64,000 bases of DNA, taken from Wenyingzhuangia gilva. GTDB taxonomy: Bacteria; Bacteroidota; Bacteroidia; Flavobacteriales; Flavobacteriaceae. Every line of letters begins with the position of its first letter. The stretch's first letter is position 1. The stretch is taken from the NCBI RefSeq assembly GCF_030519655.1, contig NZ_JAUMIT010000001.1:868001-932000 (forward strand), given 5' to 3'. Shown here piece by piece: positions 35,825 to 43,563 of this stretch. Position numbers and translations under genes: made by a program. Under the pieces are notes generated by a model. The model was given only the letters and a program-made list of their open reading frames with translations, was not told the DNA's origin and made no database searches.

Positions 35825-36503
35825 GTAAAATGAACTTATATCCTACTCCTTTAACGGTTTTAAAGTAATCATCCCCTATTTTTTCACGAAGTTTTCTAAT
35901 GTGTACATCAATAGTTCTATCTCCAACAACTACATCACTACCCCAAACTTTTTTCATGATAGATTCTCGGTTAAATACCTTACCTGGTTTTGAAGTTAAT
36001 AAAGAAAAAAGTTCGAATTCTTTTCTGGGTAACACAATTTTATCACCATCTTTAATAATTAAGTATTCATCACGATCTATAGTAATTCCACCTAATTCGG
36101 TATTGTTGTTACCTCCTTCTTCTTTAATTCTTCTTAATAAAGATTTAATCTTACTGATTAACAATTTTGGCTTAATTGGCTTTGTAATGTAGTCGTCAGC
36201 ACCGGCATCAAACCCTGCAACTTGACTATAATCTTCGCCTCTAGCAGTAAAAAAAGAGATAATTACATCACCCATATCTGGAAGTTCTCTAATTTTTTCA
36301 CAAGCTTCAACACCATCCATTTCAGGCATCATTACATCTAATAGAATTAAATGAGGTTGTACTTTTTTTGCCTGACTTACAGCCTCTAAGCCGTTCTCTG
36401 CAGTATAAATATCATACCCTTCTTTTTTAAGATTGTAACCAACAATTTCTAAGATATCTGGTTCATCGTCTACTAAAAGTATTTTAATCTGATTTGTTTC
36501 CAT
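35814..36503 (-). CDS. OmpR/PhoB-type response regulator
   Basis: This 229-residue protein has a receiver domain (residues 1-120, ILLVDDEPD, phosphoacceptor Asp in LLDVMMPEMDG, Lys in YITKPIKPK) and a winged-helix output domain (LLTSKPGKVFNRE, DRTIDVHIRKLREKIGD). The ATG at 36503 (METNQIKIL) is preferred over an upstream in-frame ATG at 36566. The latter would include a -7 box and PhoP-like sequence inside the gene. It overlaps its kinase by 11 bases. The best match by context is PhoB/PhoP, the phosphate-response regulator. Confidence 0.93.
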   Translation of the reverse strand: METNQIKILLVDDEPDILEIVGYNLKKEGYDIYTAENGLEAVSQAKKVQPHLILLDVMMPEMDGVEACEKIRELPDMGDVIISFFTARGEDYSQVAGFDAGADDYITKPIKPKLLISKIKSLLRRIKEEGGNNNTELGGITIDRDEYLIIKDGDKIVLPRKEFELFSLLTSKPGKVFNRESIMKKVWGSDVVVGDRTIDVHIRKLREKIGDDYFKTVKGVGYKFILHEN

Positions 36504-36524
36504 TATATGTGTTATTAATCGTAG

Positions 36525-36532
36525 CAAAATTA
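36525..36532 (-). promoter_or_regulatory. TAnnTTTG -7 box of the response regulator
   Basis: The minus strand reads TAATTTTG 22 bases before the regulator ATG. A TTAACA pair (36560-36576) lies about 27-44 bases further upstream, where an activator overlapping the -33 region would bind. Confidence 0.5.
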
Positions 36533-36559
36533 ATCTTTTACAAGATACAAAAGAGTTTG

Positions 36560-36576
36560 TTAACAATCATTTAACA
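36560..36576 (+). promoter_or_regulatory. PhoP/PhoB-like operator pair A
   Basis: TTAACA occurs at 36560-36565 and again at 36571-36576, an exact 11-base period. B. subtilis PhoP binds TT(A/C/T)A(C/T)A repeats with about 5-base spacers and E. coli PhoB uses 11-bp-period direct repeats. The pair is close to the regulator promoter, so it may be for autoregulation. Confidence 0.65.
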
Positions 36577-36609
36577 GTAAGCTGAACTTAACGTAATCAT
36601 GGGTGCTTG

Positions 36610-36626
36610 TTAACAATATTTTAACA
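36610..36626 (+). promoter_or_regulatory. PhoP/PhoB-like operator pair B
   Basis: TTAACA occurs at 36610-36615 and 36621-36626, with the same 11-base period and the same flank (TTGTTAACAAT) as pair A, exactly 50 bases further on. It lies about 80 bases before the TonB receptor ATG and could activate it. Confidence 0.68.
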
Positions 36627-36704
36627 TAAAGGTAATGATATGTTGCCCTCTTTAAGGTATTATTTATAGACTTTTGCACCGCTTTAACAAATATAGCATT
36701 GATA

Positions 36705-39437
36705 ATGAGAAATTTATTAGTTACATTTTTTACTTTGATGAGTGTAGTTACGTTTGCACAGTCAAAAGGAACCATTTCAGGAAAAATACAAGATAAGGAC
36801 ATGGGCTTAGAACCTTTGCCGTTTGTAAGTATTTATGATAGTAAAGATAATACGGTAGGAACTACCTCTGATTTTGATGGAAATTACATTATAAAATTAA
36901 GTCCAGGAGTACACACGCTTGTTTTTGAGTTTGTAGGATACGAAACTGTTAAAAAACAAGTAACAGTAAAAGCTAATGCAACGCAAAATATTACAATTGT
37001 AATGTCTTCTGTAGCTGATGCTTTAGATGCTGTAGTATTAACCGCTGTTATAAATAAAGAAAGTGAAGAGGCATTGGTTGAAGTGCAAAAAGAAGCTGTA
37101 GAAATTGTTACTGCAATTGGAGCGGAAGAACTTTCTAACAAAGGAGTAAGTGATGCCGAGGGTGCTGTTGTAAAAACAGCTGGTGTTACAAAACAACAAG
37201 GAGTTAAAAATGTTTTTGTACGTGGGTTAGGAGATAGATATAATTCAACGACATATAACGGATTGCCTTTGCCTTCTGATGATCCTGAATATAAAAATAT
37301 ATCTTTAGATTATTTTTCAACGGATGTAATTCAGAATGTAGGGATAAATAAAGCCTTTACATCAAATATTTTTGGAGATGTTGGTGGAGCAAATATTGAT
37401 ATATCTTCTAAGATTTTATCGGGAAATAAAGATTTATCTGTTGGTTTTTCTGTTGGAGGGAATAGCCAAACAATAACAAAATCTGATTTCTTAACAATAG
37501 ATGGTACAAACACTATAGGTATTCAAGAAAATAGCTTTAAAATTACTGATTTAGGAGTTTATAATTTTAAAAATAATATTGATCCAAACAGTCAAAACTT
37601 TCAATTAAATAAATCAATTTCTGTTGCAGGAGGAAAAAAATATAAATTAGATAATGGAGATAAATTTAGTTTTTTTGCCGTAGCATCTCTGTCATCTGAT
37701 TATAGGTATCAAGAAGGAGTTATTAGAAATTCAACAACTGATGGGAGAGTTAATCAAGATCAAGAAGTAGATAAGTATAATAGAAATGCTTCTCAATTAT
37801 TAATGGCTAGTTTAAAATATGATTTTAACTCTTCAAACAATTTAAAATATAATACTTTATTAATTCATGCTAATAGTCAGGCGGTTTCTGATGCTTATGG
37901 TAAAAATGCTCCTGAAGATCCTGCTGATTTAGAATTTTTAAGAAGACAACAAGTAAACGACAATATGTTGTTGGTAAATCAATTGTTGGGAGATTTTTAC
38001 ATTTCTGATAAAAGTGATTTAAAATTAGGACTAGCATATAATTATGTTTCAGGAAATGAACCGGATAGACGTTCTAATAGATACTTAATAAGAGGAGGTC
38101 AAACAAGTCCTAACCCTAGTAGCGCAGGATATCATAGTAGGTTTTATACCAATTTAAAAGAAAATGATATTGCTTTCACTTCTAATATTGATTTTAAGTT
38201 TTTAGATAAAGAAAAAGATGGTCTAAAAAGCAAATTAGATTTAGGGTTTGATGCAAGATACACTGTAAGAAATTTTGAAGCTGTTGATTTTCAGCACAAT
38301 GTACAAGGTTTGTATTCAGTAGATATAAATAATGCTGATGATTTTTTTAATCAACAAAATCTAGATAACGGAAGTTTTGGGTTTCAAACAGGAAGAGGTA
38401 GATTAGATCCTTTTAAACCTTTTACCTATGATGGGAAGCGATTTGTGTTTGGACAGTTTGCAAAATATTTAATTAAAATATCAGAAAACTTTACAATTAA
38501 TCCCGGATTAAGAGGAGAGTTGGTTGATTTATCTGTAGAGTATAATACAAATATTGCAAATAGTGATAATACAGGTGTTCCCACAATAAGTAAATACTAC
38601 GTATTACCTTCTTTAATTACAAAGTTTAGCGCTACTGAAGATTTAATATTTAGGGCGGTAGCAAGTAAAACATATACATTACCTCAGTTTAAAGAAATAG
38701 CACCGTTTAAGTATCAAGATATCAGCTTTGCAAGTCAAGGTAATCCAGATTTATTACCATCCGATAATTATAATGTGGATTTAAAAGGAGAGTATTATTT
38801 TGGAGATGCTGAATTTGTTTCTTTAACAGGGTTTTATAAAATGATTAAAAATCCAATCTCTCGAGTTGATTTAATTGGTGCGGCAGGTACTTTAAGTTAT
38901 ACAAATTTAGGTGATGAAGCTATTTTGTTTGGTGCTGAATTTGAATTTAAAAAGAAATTATATTCATTTTTAGGTAAAGATGATTTTGAAAATAAGTTAA
39001 GTTTTGGTTTAAATGCTTCTTACTTATATTCTGAGGTAAATTTAGATACAAATTCAAATTCAAATTTTACAAATAGTACTACCGAATTAGAAGGTGCTAC
39101 ACCAGTATTAGTAAATACAGATTTAACTTTAAATAGTAGTTTATTTGGAGGAGAGATAACTTCTGCCGTTGTGTTTAATTATTTCAGTGATAGAGTTTAT
39201 TCTATAGGAACACAGGGATATAATAATATTGTAGAAAAATCTATTACAGGTTTAGATTTTGTTTCTTCATACAAATTAGGTAATTATTCTGTAAAATTAA
39301 AAGTAAAGAATATTTTAAACCCACCTGTACAGTTAGTTAGATTAGGTAGAGATGGCGCTATAAATCCTAATGATGTTGTTGTTTCTGATTTTAAAAGAGG
39401 TTTAGATGCTAGTATATCTATTGGATACTCATTTTAA
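36705..39437 (+). CDS. TonB-dependent receptor, probable phosphate-response outer-membrane transporter
   Basis: This roughly 910-residue outer-membrane receptor has a signal peptide (ending VVTFAQ). A carboxypeptidase-like domain follows (about residues 20-105, DFDGNYIIKLSPGVHTLVFE), then a plug (VKTAGVTKQQGVKNVFVRGL) and a long barrel. The plug has the LGDRYNSTTYNGLPLPS sequence typical of one flavobacterial receptor type. ATG 36705 is preferred over TTG 36699. Two TTAACA pairs upstream and a PhoBR-like system next to it suggest it imports a phosphorus compound or siderophore-like ligand under phosphate control. The ligand is not known. Confidence 0.9.
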   Translation: MRNLLVTFFTLMSVVTFAQSKGTISGKIQDKDMGLEPLPFVSIYDSKDNTVGTTSDFDGNYIIKLSPGVHTLVFEFVGYETVKKQVTVKANATQNITIVMSSVADALDAVVLTAVINKESEEALVEVQKEAVEIVTAIGAEELSNKGVSDAEGAVVKTAGVTKQQGVKNVFVRGLGDRYNSTTYNGLPLPSDDPEYKNISLDYFSTDVIQNVGINKAFTSNIFGDVGGANIDISSKILSGNKDLSVGFSVGGNSQTITKSDFLTIDGTNTIGIQENSFKITDLGVYNFKNNIDPNSQNFQLNKSISVAGGKKYKLDNGDKFSFFAVASLSSDYRYQEGVIRNSTTDGRVNQDQEVDKYNRNASQLLMASLKYDFNSSNNLKYNTLLIHANSQAVSDAYGKNAPEDPADLEFLRRQQVNDNMLLVNQLLGDFYISDKSDLKLGLAYNYVSGNEPDRRSNRYLIRGGQTSPNPSSAGYHSRFYTNLKENDIAFTSNIDFKFLDKEKDGLKSKLDLGFDARYTVRNFEAVDFQHNVQGLYSVDINNADDFFNQQNLDNGSFGFQTGRGRLDPFKPFTYDGKRFVFGQFAKYLIKISENFTINPGLRGELVDLSVEYNTNIANSDNTGVPTISKYYVLPSLITKFSATEDLIFRAVASKTYTLPQFKEIAPFKYQDISFASQGNPDLLPSDNYNVDLKGEYYFGDAEFVSLTGFYKMIKNPISRVDLIGAAGTLSYTNLGDEAILFGAEFEFKKKLYSFLGKDDFENKLSFGLNASYLYSEVNLDTNSNSNFTNSTTELEGATPVLVNTDLTLNSSLFGGEITSAVVFNYFSDRVYSIGTQGYNNIVEKSITGLDFVSSYKLGNYSVKLKVKNILNPPVQLVRLGRDGAINPNDVVVSDFKRGLDASISIGYSF

Positions 39438-39457
39438 TTGAAAAAATTAATAAGAAG

Positions 39458-39493
39458 ACATAGAAGCCACTGTATTTACAGTGGCTTCTATGT
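39458..39493 (+). terminator. Strong hairpin after the TonB receptor gene
   Basis: A 17-bp perfect stem (acatagaagccactgta / tacagtggcttctatgt) has a tiny loop. No T tract follows, so it may stabilise or attenuate rather than end the transcript. The TTAACA repeats of the next gene start right after it. Confidence 0.6.
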
Positions 39494-39510
39494 TTAACAA
39501 TAAGTTTACA
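39494..39510 (+). promoter_or_regulatory. PhoP/PhoB-like operator pair C
   Basis: TTAACAATAAG (39494) is followed at 11 bases by TTTACAATAAG (39505). The unit is almost duplicated. It lies directly after the hairpin and before a second, longer array. Confidence 0.55.
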
Positions 39511-39525
39511 ATAAGCAATAAATAG

Positions 39526-39563
39526 TTAACAAGAACTTAATAGGTTCTTAACCTAGTTTAACG
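39526..39563 (+). promoter_or_regulatory. PhoP/PhoB-like tandem operator array D
   Basis: TTAACA (39526), TTAATA (39537), TTAACC (39548) and TTAACG (39558) follow at periods of 11, 11 and 10 bases. The array ends about 12 bases before a TACTTTG -7 box (39576-39582). This is the position of Pho boxes in E. coli promoters, where the box replaces the -35 element. Confidence 0.65.
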
Positions 39564-39626
39564 CTATTCTGTCTTTACTTTGTGGCAATAAAATTTGAAA
39601 CAAAAACAAAACAAAAATTTATTAAG

Positions 39627-40787
39627 ATGAAAAAATTAATTTTATCAATGTTAGCTATTGCAGCTATCACTTTTACAAGTTGTACTTCTGATGATGATGA
39701 CAATAATGGAGGTTCAAACAAAAATGGGCAATTAGCAGGAGCTATTACTTCTAATTTAACTTTAGATGCAAGTGTTGAATATACTTTAACTGGGGCTGTA
39801 TTTGTTAAAGATGGGGTAACTTTAACAATACCAGCAGGGACGACTATTAAAGCTTTAGCAGGTGGTACAGACGTTTATTTATTAGTTGAAAAAGGAGGTA
39901 AGATTGTTGCTGATGGAGATGCTTCAAACCCAATTATTTTTACTTCTAATGCAACTAGTCCAGCAGCTGGAGACTGGGGAGGTTTAATCATTAACGGTAA
40001 AGCTCCTATTTCTAGACCTTCAGGTCAGTCTAGTAACTCTGCAACAGAGGTTAACTCTGGATTATTTTATGGAGGTGATGTAGAAAATGATAATTCAGGA
40101 ATCTTAGATTATGTAATTTTAGAGTACACTGGTGCAAGAATCGATGGAGATGCTGAGCATAATGGTTTAACTTTAAATGGAGTTGGAAGTGGAACTACTT
40201 TATCAAATATTGCTATTTTATATGGTGATGATGATGCTATTGAGTTTTTTGGGGGTTCTGTAAATGCATCGAACATTTTAGCTGTAAACGCTAAAGATGA
40301 TATGTTTGACTTTACTCAAGGATATACAGGAACTTGTACAAACTTATATGGAATTAGAGAAGCTGGTTTTACTGCTGTAACTTCTGATCCACGTGGTATT
40401 GAAGCTGATGGAAACTTAGATGGAAACTCTCCTTCAGATATTGCACAATCTGACTTTACTGTAAACGGATTAACTATTGAGCATAGTGGAGAAGTAGAAA
40501 TGTCTGATGCTATTAAAGTAAGAAGAGGTGCTACTGCTACAATTACAAATGCAATTGTTAAATCTGGAAATGCACAAGCGGTATTTGGAGACATTGTAGA
40601 TTTACAAGACTCTAAGAGTGATGCAACAGACGATACTATTATAACTGTAGTTATTGACCCAGCTAATGGAGTAGATGTTACTGATGTAAAAAATACTGTT
40701 TCTGCAGGAGCTACTATTACTGCAACTTCTGGAACTACTGGAGGAGCTGATTTTTCTGTATTCTCTTGGACAGGTTACACTAAGTAA
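39627..40787 (+). CDS. Exported surface-type lipoprotein with beta-solenoid repeats
   Basis: This 386-residue protein has a lipoprotein signal with FTSC and then an acidic SDDDDNN stretch. That is a lipoprotein export signal for cell-surface display in Bacteroidota. The rest contains many short Gly/Asn-rich strands (GAVFVKDGVTLTIPAGTTIKA, DAIEFFGGSVNASNILAVNA), as in a beta-helix. ATG 39627 is preferred over GTG 39582, which falls inside the -7 box. It directly follows the TonB receptor and carries a PhoP-like array, so both may act as a receptor-lipoprotein pair. It could bind phosphate, phosphoester or other ligand. Function is unproven. Confidence 0.75.
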   Translation: MKKLILSMLAIAAITFTSCTSDDDDNNGGSNKNGQLAGAITSNLTLDASVEYTLTGAVFVKDGVTLTIPAGTTIKALAGGTDVYLLVEKGGKIVADGDASNPIIFTSNATSPAAGDWGGLIINGKAPISRPSGQSSNSATEVNSGLFYGGDVENDNSGILDYVILEYTGARIDGDAEHNGLTLNGVGSGTTLSNIAILYGDDDAIEFFGGSVNASNILAVNAKDDMFDFTQGYTGTCTNLYGIREAGFTAVTSDPRGIEADGNLDGNSPSDIAQSDFTVNGLTIEHSGEVEMSDAIKVRRGATATITNAIVKSGNAQAVFGDIVDLQDSKSDATDDTIITVVIDPANGVDVTDVKNTVSAGATITATSGTTGGADFSVFSWTGYTK

Positions 40788-40810
40788 CCCTTACAGATAA
40801 AAAATATTTA

Positions 40811-40840
40811 AAACCCATCTCGAAAGAGATGGGTTTTTTT
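40811..40840 (+). terminator. Terminator after the surface lipoprotein
   Basis: An 11-bp stem (aaacccatctc / gagatgggttt) with a GAAA tetraloop is followed by seven T residues. Confidence 0.9.
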
Positions 40841-40876
40841 ATTCCCGTTACTTTTTTAACTTTAGGAATAAAAGCT

Positions 40877-41587
40877 ATGAATTTTAAAACCCAAAAAGAA
40901 AACATTCTCTTTTTAGATATTGAAACCGTTCCCTTGTATAAAGAATTTTCTGAGGTTCCGGATATTGAAAAAGAATTGTTTGCCAATAAAACTGCTTATA
41001 AAAGAGGTGAAGAAATAAGTGCAGAAGCGTTTTATAATAATGCTGGAATTTGGGCAGAGTTTGGTAAAATTGTCTGTATTTCTGTAGGGTATTTTGTCAA
41101 TCAAGAATTAAGAATTACTTCTTTTGCTTCTAAAGATGAAAAAGAAATTTTAAGGGGCTTTAAAAATCTTTTAGAAACGCATTTTAACAAGCCACAACAC
41201 GTTTTGTGTGGTCATAACGCTAAAGAGTTCGATTTTCCGTTTATTGCCCGTAGAATGATTGTACACGGGTTAGATTTACCAATTAAATTAAATTTATTCG
41301 GAAAAAAACCATGGGAAATTCCACATTTAGATACTTTGGAGTTGTGGAAGTTTGGTGATTATAAACATTACACGTCCTTAAAATTACTCACCCATTTATT
41401 GGGCGTTCCTAGTCCAAAAGGAGATATAGATGGTAGTCAAGTAGGAACTGTTTTTTATCAAGAAGATGACTTACCTAGAATTGTTCGTTATTGTGAACAA
41501 GATGTGTTGGCTTTGGCTAGGGTGTATTTGCGTTTTAACAATGAAGAAATTGTGAAAGATGAAAATGTGGTTTTTGTGGCTAAATAA
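40877..41587 (+). CDS. Predicted PolB-like 3'-5' exonuclease
   Basis: This 236-residue protein has an RNase H-like exonuclease fold of the DEDD type. FLDIETVP carries the first Asp-Glu pair near residue 13. CGHNAKEFDFPFIARRM follows in the middle, and YCEQDVLALARVY near the end carries the last Asp. It fits the predicted 3'-5' exonucleases related to PolB. The start is ATG 40877: the frame reaches back to 40829, but that would run through the terminator loop. The nucleic acid substrate is unknown. It stands alone. Confidence 0.88.
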   Translation: MNFKTQKENILFLDIETVPLYKEFSEVPDIEKELFANKTAYKRGEEISAEAFYNNAGIWAEFGKIVCISVGYFVNQELRITSFASKDEKEILRGFKNLLETHFNKPQHVLCGHNAKEFDFPFIARRMIVHGLDLPIKLNLFGKKPWEIPHLDTLELWKFGDYKHYTSLKLLTHLLGVPSPKGDIDGSQVGTVFYQEDDLPRIVRYCEQDVLALARVYLRFNNEEIVKDENVVFVAK

Positions 41588-41639
41588 TTTATAGGAAAGC
41601 TTTTCTCGGAATAAGTTCTCTAATTTAAAAGTATCTCAT

Positions 41640-41698
41640 CTAGTCTCCGCTCGATGACCTGTTTTGAGATCAAGGGTGTTCGAGCGAAGACGAGAACT
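41640..41698 (-). repeat. Copy 2 of the interspersed element, inverted
   Basis: On the minus strand it reads AGGTCATCGAGCGGAG exactly as in copy 1. It also carries CTCGAACACC against CTAGAACACC at similar spacing. Its two ends form an imperfect inverted repeat (agtctccgctcga and tcgagcgaagacg), so it can fold into a hairpin, unlike copy 1. Confidence 0.75.
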
Positions 41699-41702
41699 TG
41701 TA

Positions 41703-41747
41703 AAACATAAAAAGTCTAAACTGGTATAGTTTAGACTTTTTATGTTT
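41703..41747. terminator. Large perfect hairpin, probable terminator
   Basis: Aaacataaaaagtctaaact (41703-41722) pairs perfectly with 41728-41747 around a GGTAT loop. The stem is 20 bp and holds an A/T-rich end. It lies 116 bases after the exonuclease stop and could end either strand's transcript. Confidence 0.7.
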
Positions 41748-41961
41748 ATTGGTTTCAGATTAGGGTTTAAAACCCTGCAATTTGATTGCAGTACTTTAGT
41801 GATATAAAAATGTTATATCCTTAGGTTTTTTATAAATGAGCTTCAGTCAATTTTAAATTTTATAATTCTGATATATAAGGGGGATTTTAATCCCTAGTGA
41901 AACAAACCTCTGTACTTCTAGTGCAGAGTGATTTAGTTGATGATGTAAAAAATGGTATTGT

Positions 41962-43026
41962 TTACGATTCTGTATTTTTTTCTAACAAAGCATTCCATCC
42001 TTGAGCAGTTAACGGCACAGATTGATTGGCTCCACGGGTAATTAAGTTCATTCCGCTAGCTTCATCAGTCATGTGACCAATCACTGTTAAATGTGGATTT
42101 CCTTTAATTTTATCAAAATCACTTTGAGCAATGGTAAATAACAATTCATAATCTTCACCACCACTTAAAGCAACGGTTGTACTGTTTAAATCAAACTCTT
42201 CACAAGTAGAAATTACTTGAGGATCTAAAGGAAGTTTGTCTTCATAAATATTACATCCTACTTTAGATTGTTGACAAAGGTGAATGGTTTCCGAGGACAA
42301 TCCATCAGAAATATCAATCATTGATGTCGGAATCACCTCTAAATCATTTAAAATTCTAACAATATCTTTTCTAGCTTCTGGCTTTAATTGGCGTTCAATT
42401 AAATATGTGTAAGCATCTAAATCTGGTTGATTGTTAGGGTCTACTTCAAAAACTTGCTTTTCACGTTCTAACACCTGAAAACCTAAATAAGCCGCTCCTA
42501 AATCTCCAGTAACTACTAACAAATCATTTTCTTTGGCAGTATTACGGTATGTAATTTTTTCATCCTCAGCATGTCCAATAGCAGTTACGCTAATTAACAA
42601 TCCCTTGGTTGATGAGGTAGTATCTCCTCCAATTAAATCTACATTATATTTTTCACAAGCCAATTGAATTCCGCTATACAATTCTTCTACAGTTTCTAAA
42701 GGAAATCTGTTAGACAAAGCAATAGATATGGTAATTTGACTCGCCTCGGCATTCATGGCATATACATCAGATAAATTTACCATCACTGCTTTGTATCCTA
42801 GATGCTTTAATGGCATGTACGATAAATTAAAGTGAACTCCTTCTACTAACAAGTCAGTAGTCACTAGGGTTTTTAAGCCTTTGGCATCTAAAACAGCACA
42901 GTCATCACCCACACCTTTAATGGTTGAGTCTTGTTGAATGGTAAAATATTGTGTTAAGTGAGAAATTAAACCAAATTCTCCTAGACTTGCAATGTCTGTT
43001 TTTTGAGGCGTTTTATCTTCTAACAT
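41962..43026 (-). CDS. thiL: Thiamine-monophosphate kinase
   Basis: This 354-residue AIR-synthase-fold kinase converts thiamine monophosphate to thiamine diphosphate with ATP. Motifs are the N-terminal GEFGLISHLTQYF, the metal-binding GVGDDCAVLD, TTDLLVEGVHFNL and VNLSDVYAMNAEA, plus GGDTTSSTKGLLI for substrate. ISDGLSSETIHLC comes later. Length is normal. Other thi genes are not near, which is normal for thiL. It has its own TATCTTTG box about 68 bases upstream. Confidence 0.96.
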   Translation of the reverse strand: MLEDKTPQKTDIASLGEFGLISHLTQYFTIQQDSTIKGVGDDCAVLDAKGLKTLVTTDLLVEGVHFNLSYMPLKHLGYKAVMVNLSDVYAMNAEASQITISIALSNRFPLETVEELYSGIQLACEKYNVDLIGGDTTSSTKGLLISVTAIGHAEDEKITYRNTAKENDLLVVTGDLGAAYLGFQVLEREKQVFEVDPNNQPDLDAYTYLIERQLKPEARKDIVRILNDLEVIPTSMIDISDGLSSETIHLCQQSKVGCNIYEDKLPLDPQVISTCEEFDLNSTTVALSGGEDYELLFTIAQSDFDKIKGNPHLTVIGHMTDEASGMNLITRGANQSVPLTAQGWNALLEKNTES

Positions 43027-43093
43027 ATGCTTTTAATTGAAAGGTTTGTGTATTTAAACTACTAATAGTATATAAGAAATTACTAATAATTTG

Positions 43094-43101
43094 CAAAGAT
43101 A
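43094..43101 (-). promoter_or_regulatory. TAnnTTTG -7 box of thiL
   Basis: The minus strand reads TATCTTTG, matching the consensus, 67 bases before the thiL ATG. Confidence 0.6.
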
Positions 43102-43177
43102 CATTTTACATTGAGGAAGTCTATTGTATAATAAATATTATTCATATCCCTTATGATAAAAATCAGTTTAAAAATGG

Positions 43178-43185
43178 TAAATTTG
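43178..43185 (+). promoter_or_regulatory. TAnnTTTG -7 box of the suf genes
   Basis: TAAATTTG lies 29 bases before the iscA-family ATG, fitting the consensus. Confidence 0.6.
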
Positions 43186-43214
43186 CAAACGTTTAGATTT
43201 AATCTATTTAAGTT

Positions 43215-43544
43215 ATGATAAAAGTATCAGATATAGCTAAGAAAAAAGTAGTAGAATTAATGGCCGATGATGGTTATGATGCTGCTAATGATTTTGTTAG
43301 AGTAGGAGTTAAGAGTGGAGGATGTTCAGGATTATCGTACGATTTAAAGTTTGATAAAGAACAACAAGAAGGTGATAAAGTTTTTGAAGACAATGGCGTT
43401 AAAATTATTGTAGATAAAAAAAGTTTCCTTTATTTAGTTGGAACTACTTTAGAATATTCTGGCGGATTGAACGGAACTGGATTTGTTTTTAACAATCCAA
43501 ACGCCAACAGAACTTGTGGTTGTGGAGAGAGTTTTAGTTTGTAA
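43215..43544 (+). CDS. sufA: HesB/IscA-family iron-sulfur assembly protein (SufA-like)
   Basis: This 109-residue A-type carrier has the three conserved cysteines: one in GGCSGLSYDL (around residue 38) and a CGC pair near the end (CGCGESFSL). It receives or carries Fe-S clusters for the SUF machinery. It begins the suf group and is followed by a decayed gene and then sufB. IscA and SufA are not separable by sequence alone here; the context gives sufA. The start is the ATG at 43215. Confidence 0.9.
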   Translation: MIKVSDIAKKKVVELMADDGYDAANDFVRVGVKSGGCSGLSYDLKFDKEQQEGDKVFEDNGVKIIVDKKSFLYLVGTTLEYSGGLNGTGFVFNNPNANRTCGCGESFSL

Positions 43545-43563
43545 AGTTAAAAGTTCTTAAAGT

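Larger units (their letters stand above)
41588..41961. other. 374-bp noncoding region, hairpin-rich
   Basis: No gene or tRNA-like fold is seen here. It holds an inverted copy of the interspersed element (41640-41698), a 20-bp perfect hairpin (41703-41747), four to five short stem-loops from 41762 to 41928 and a T-rich stretch before the thiL stop. It may include a small RNA, but no sequence match to a known class is visible. Confidence 0.6.

Noticed and set aside
41588-41961. Possible tRNA or known riboswitch before thiL
   Set aside because: The region lies downstream of thiL, and the stem-loops do not form a cloverleaf or a TPP-riboswitch core that I could recognise.
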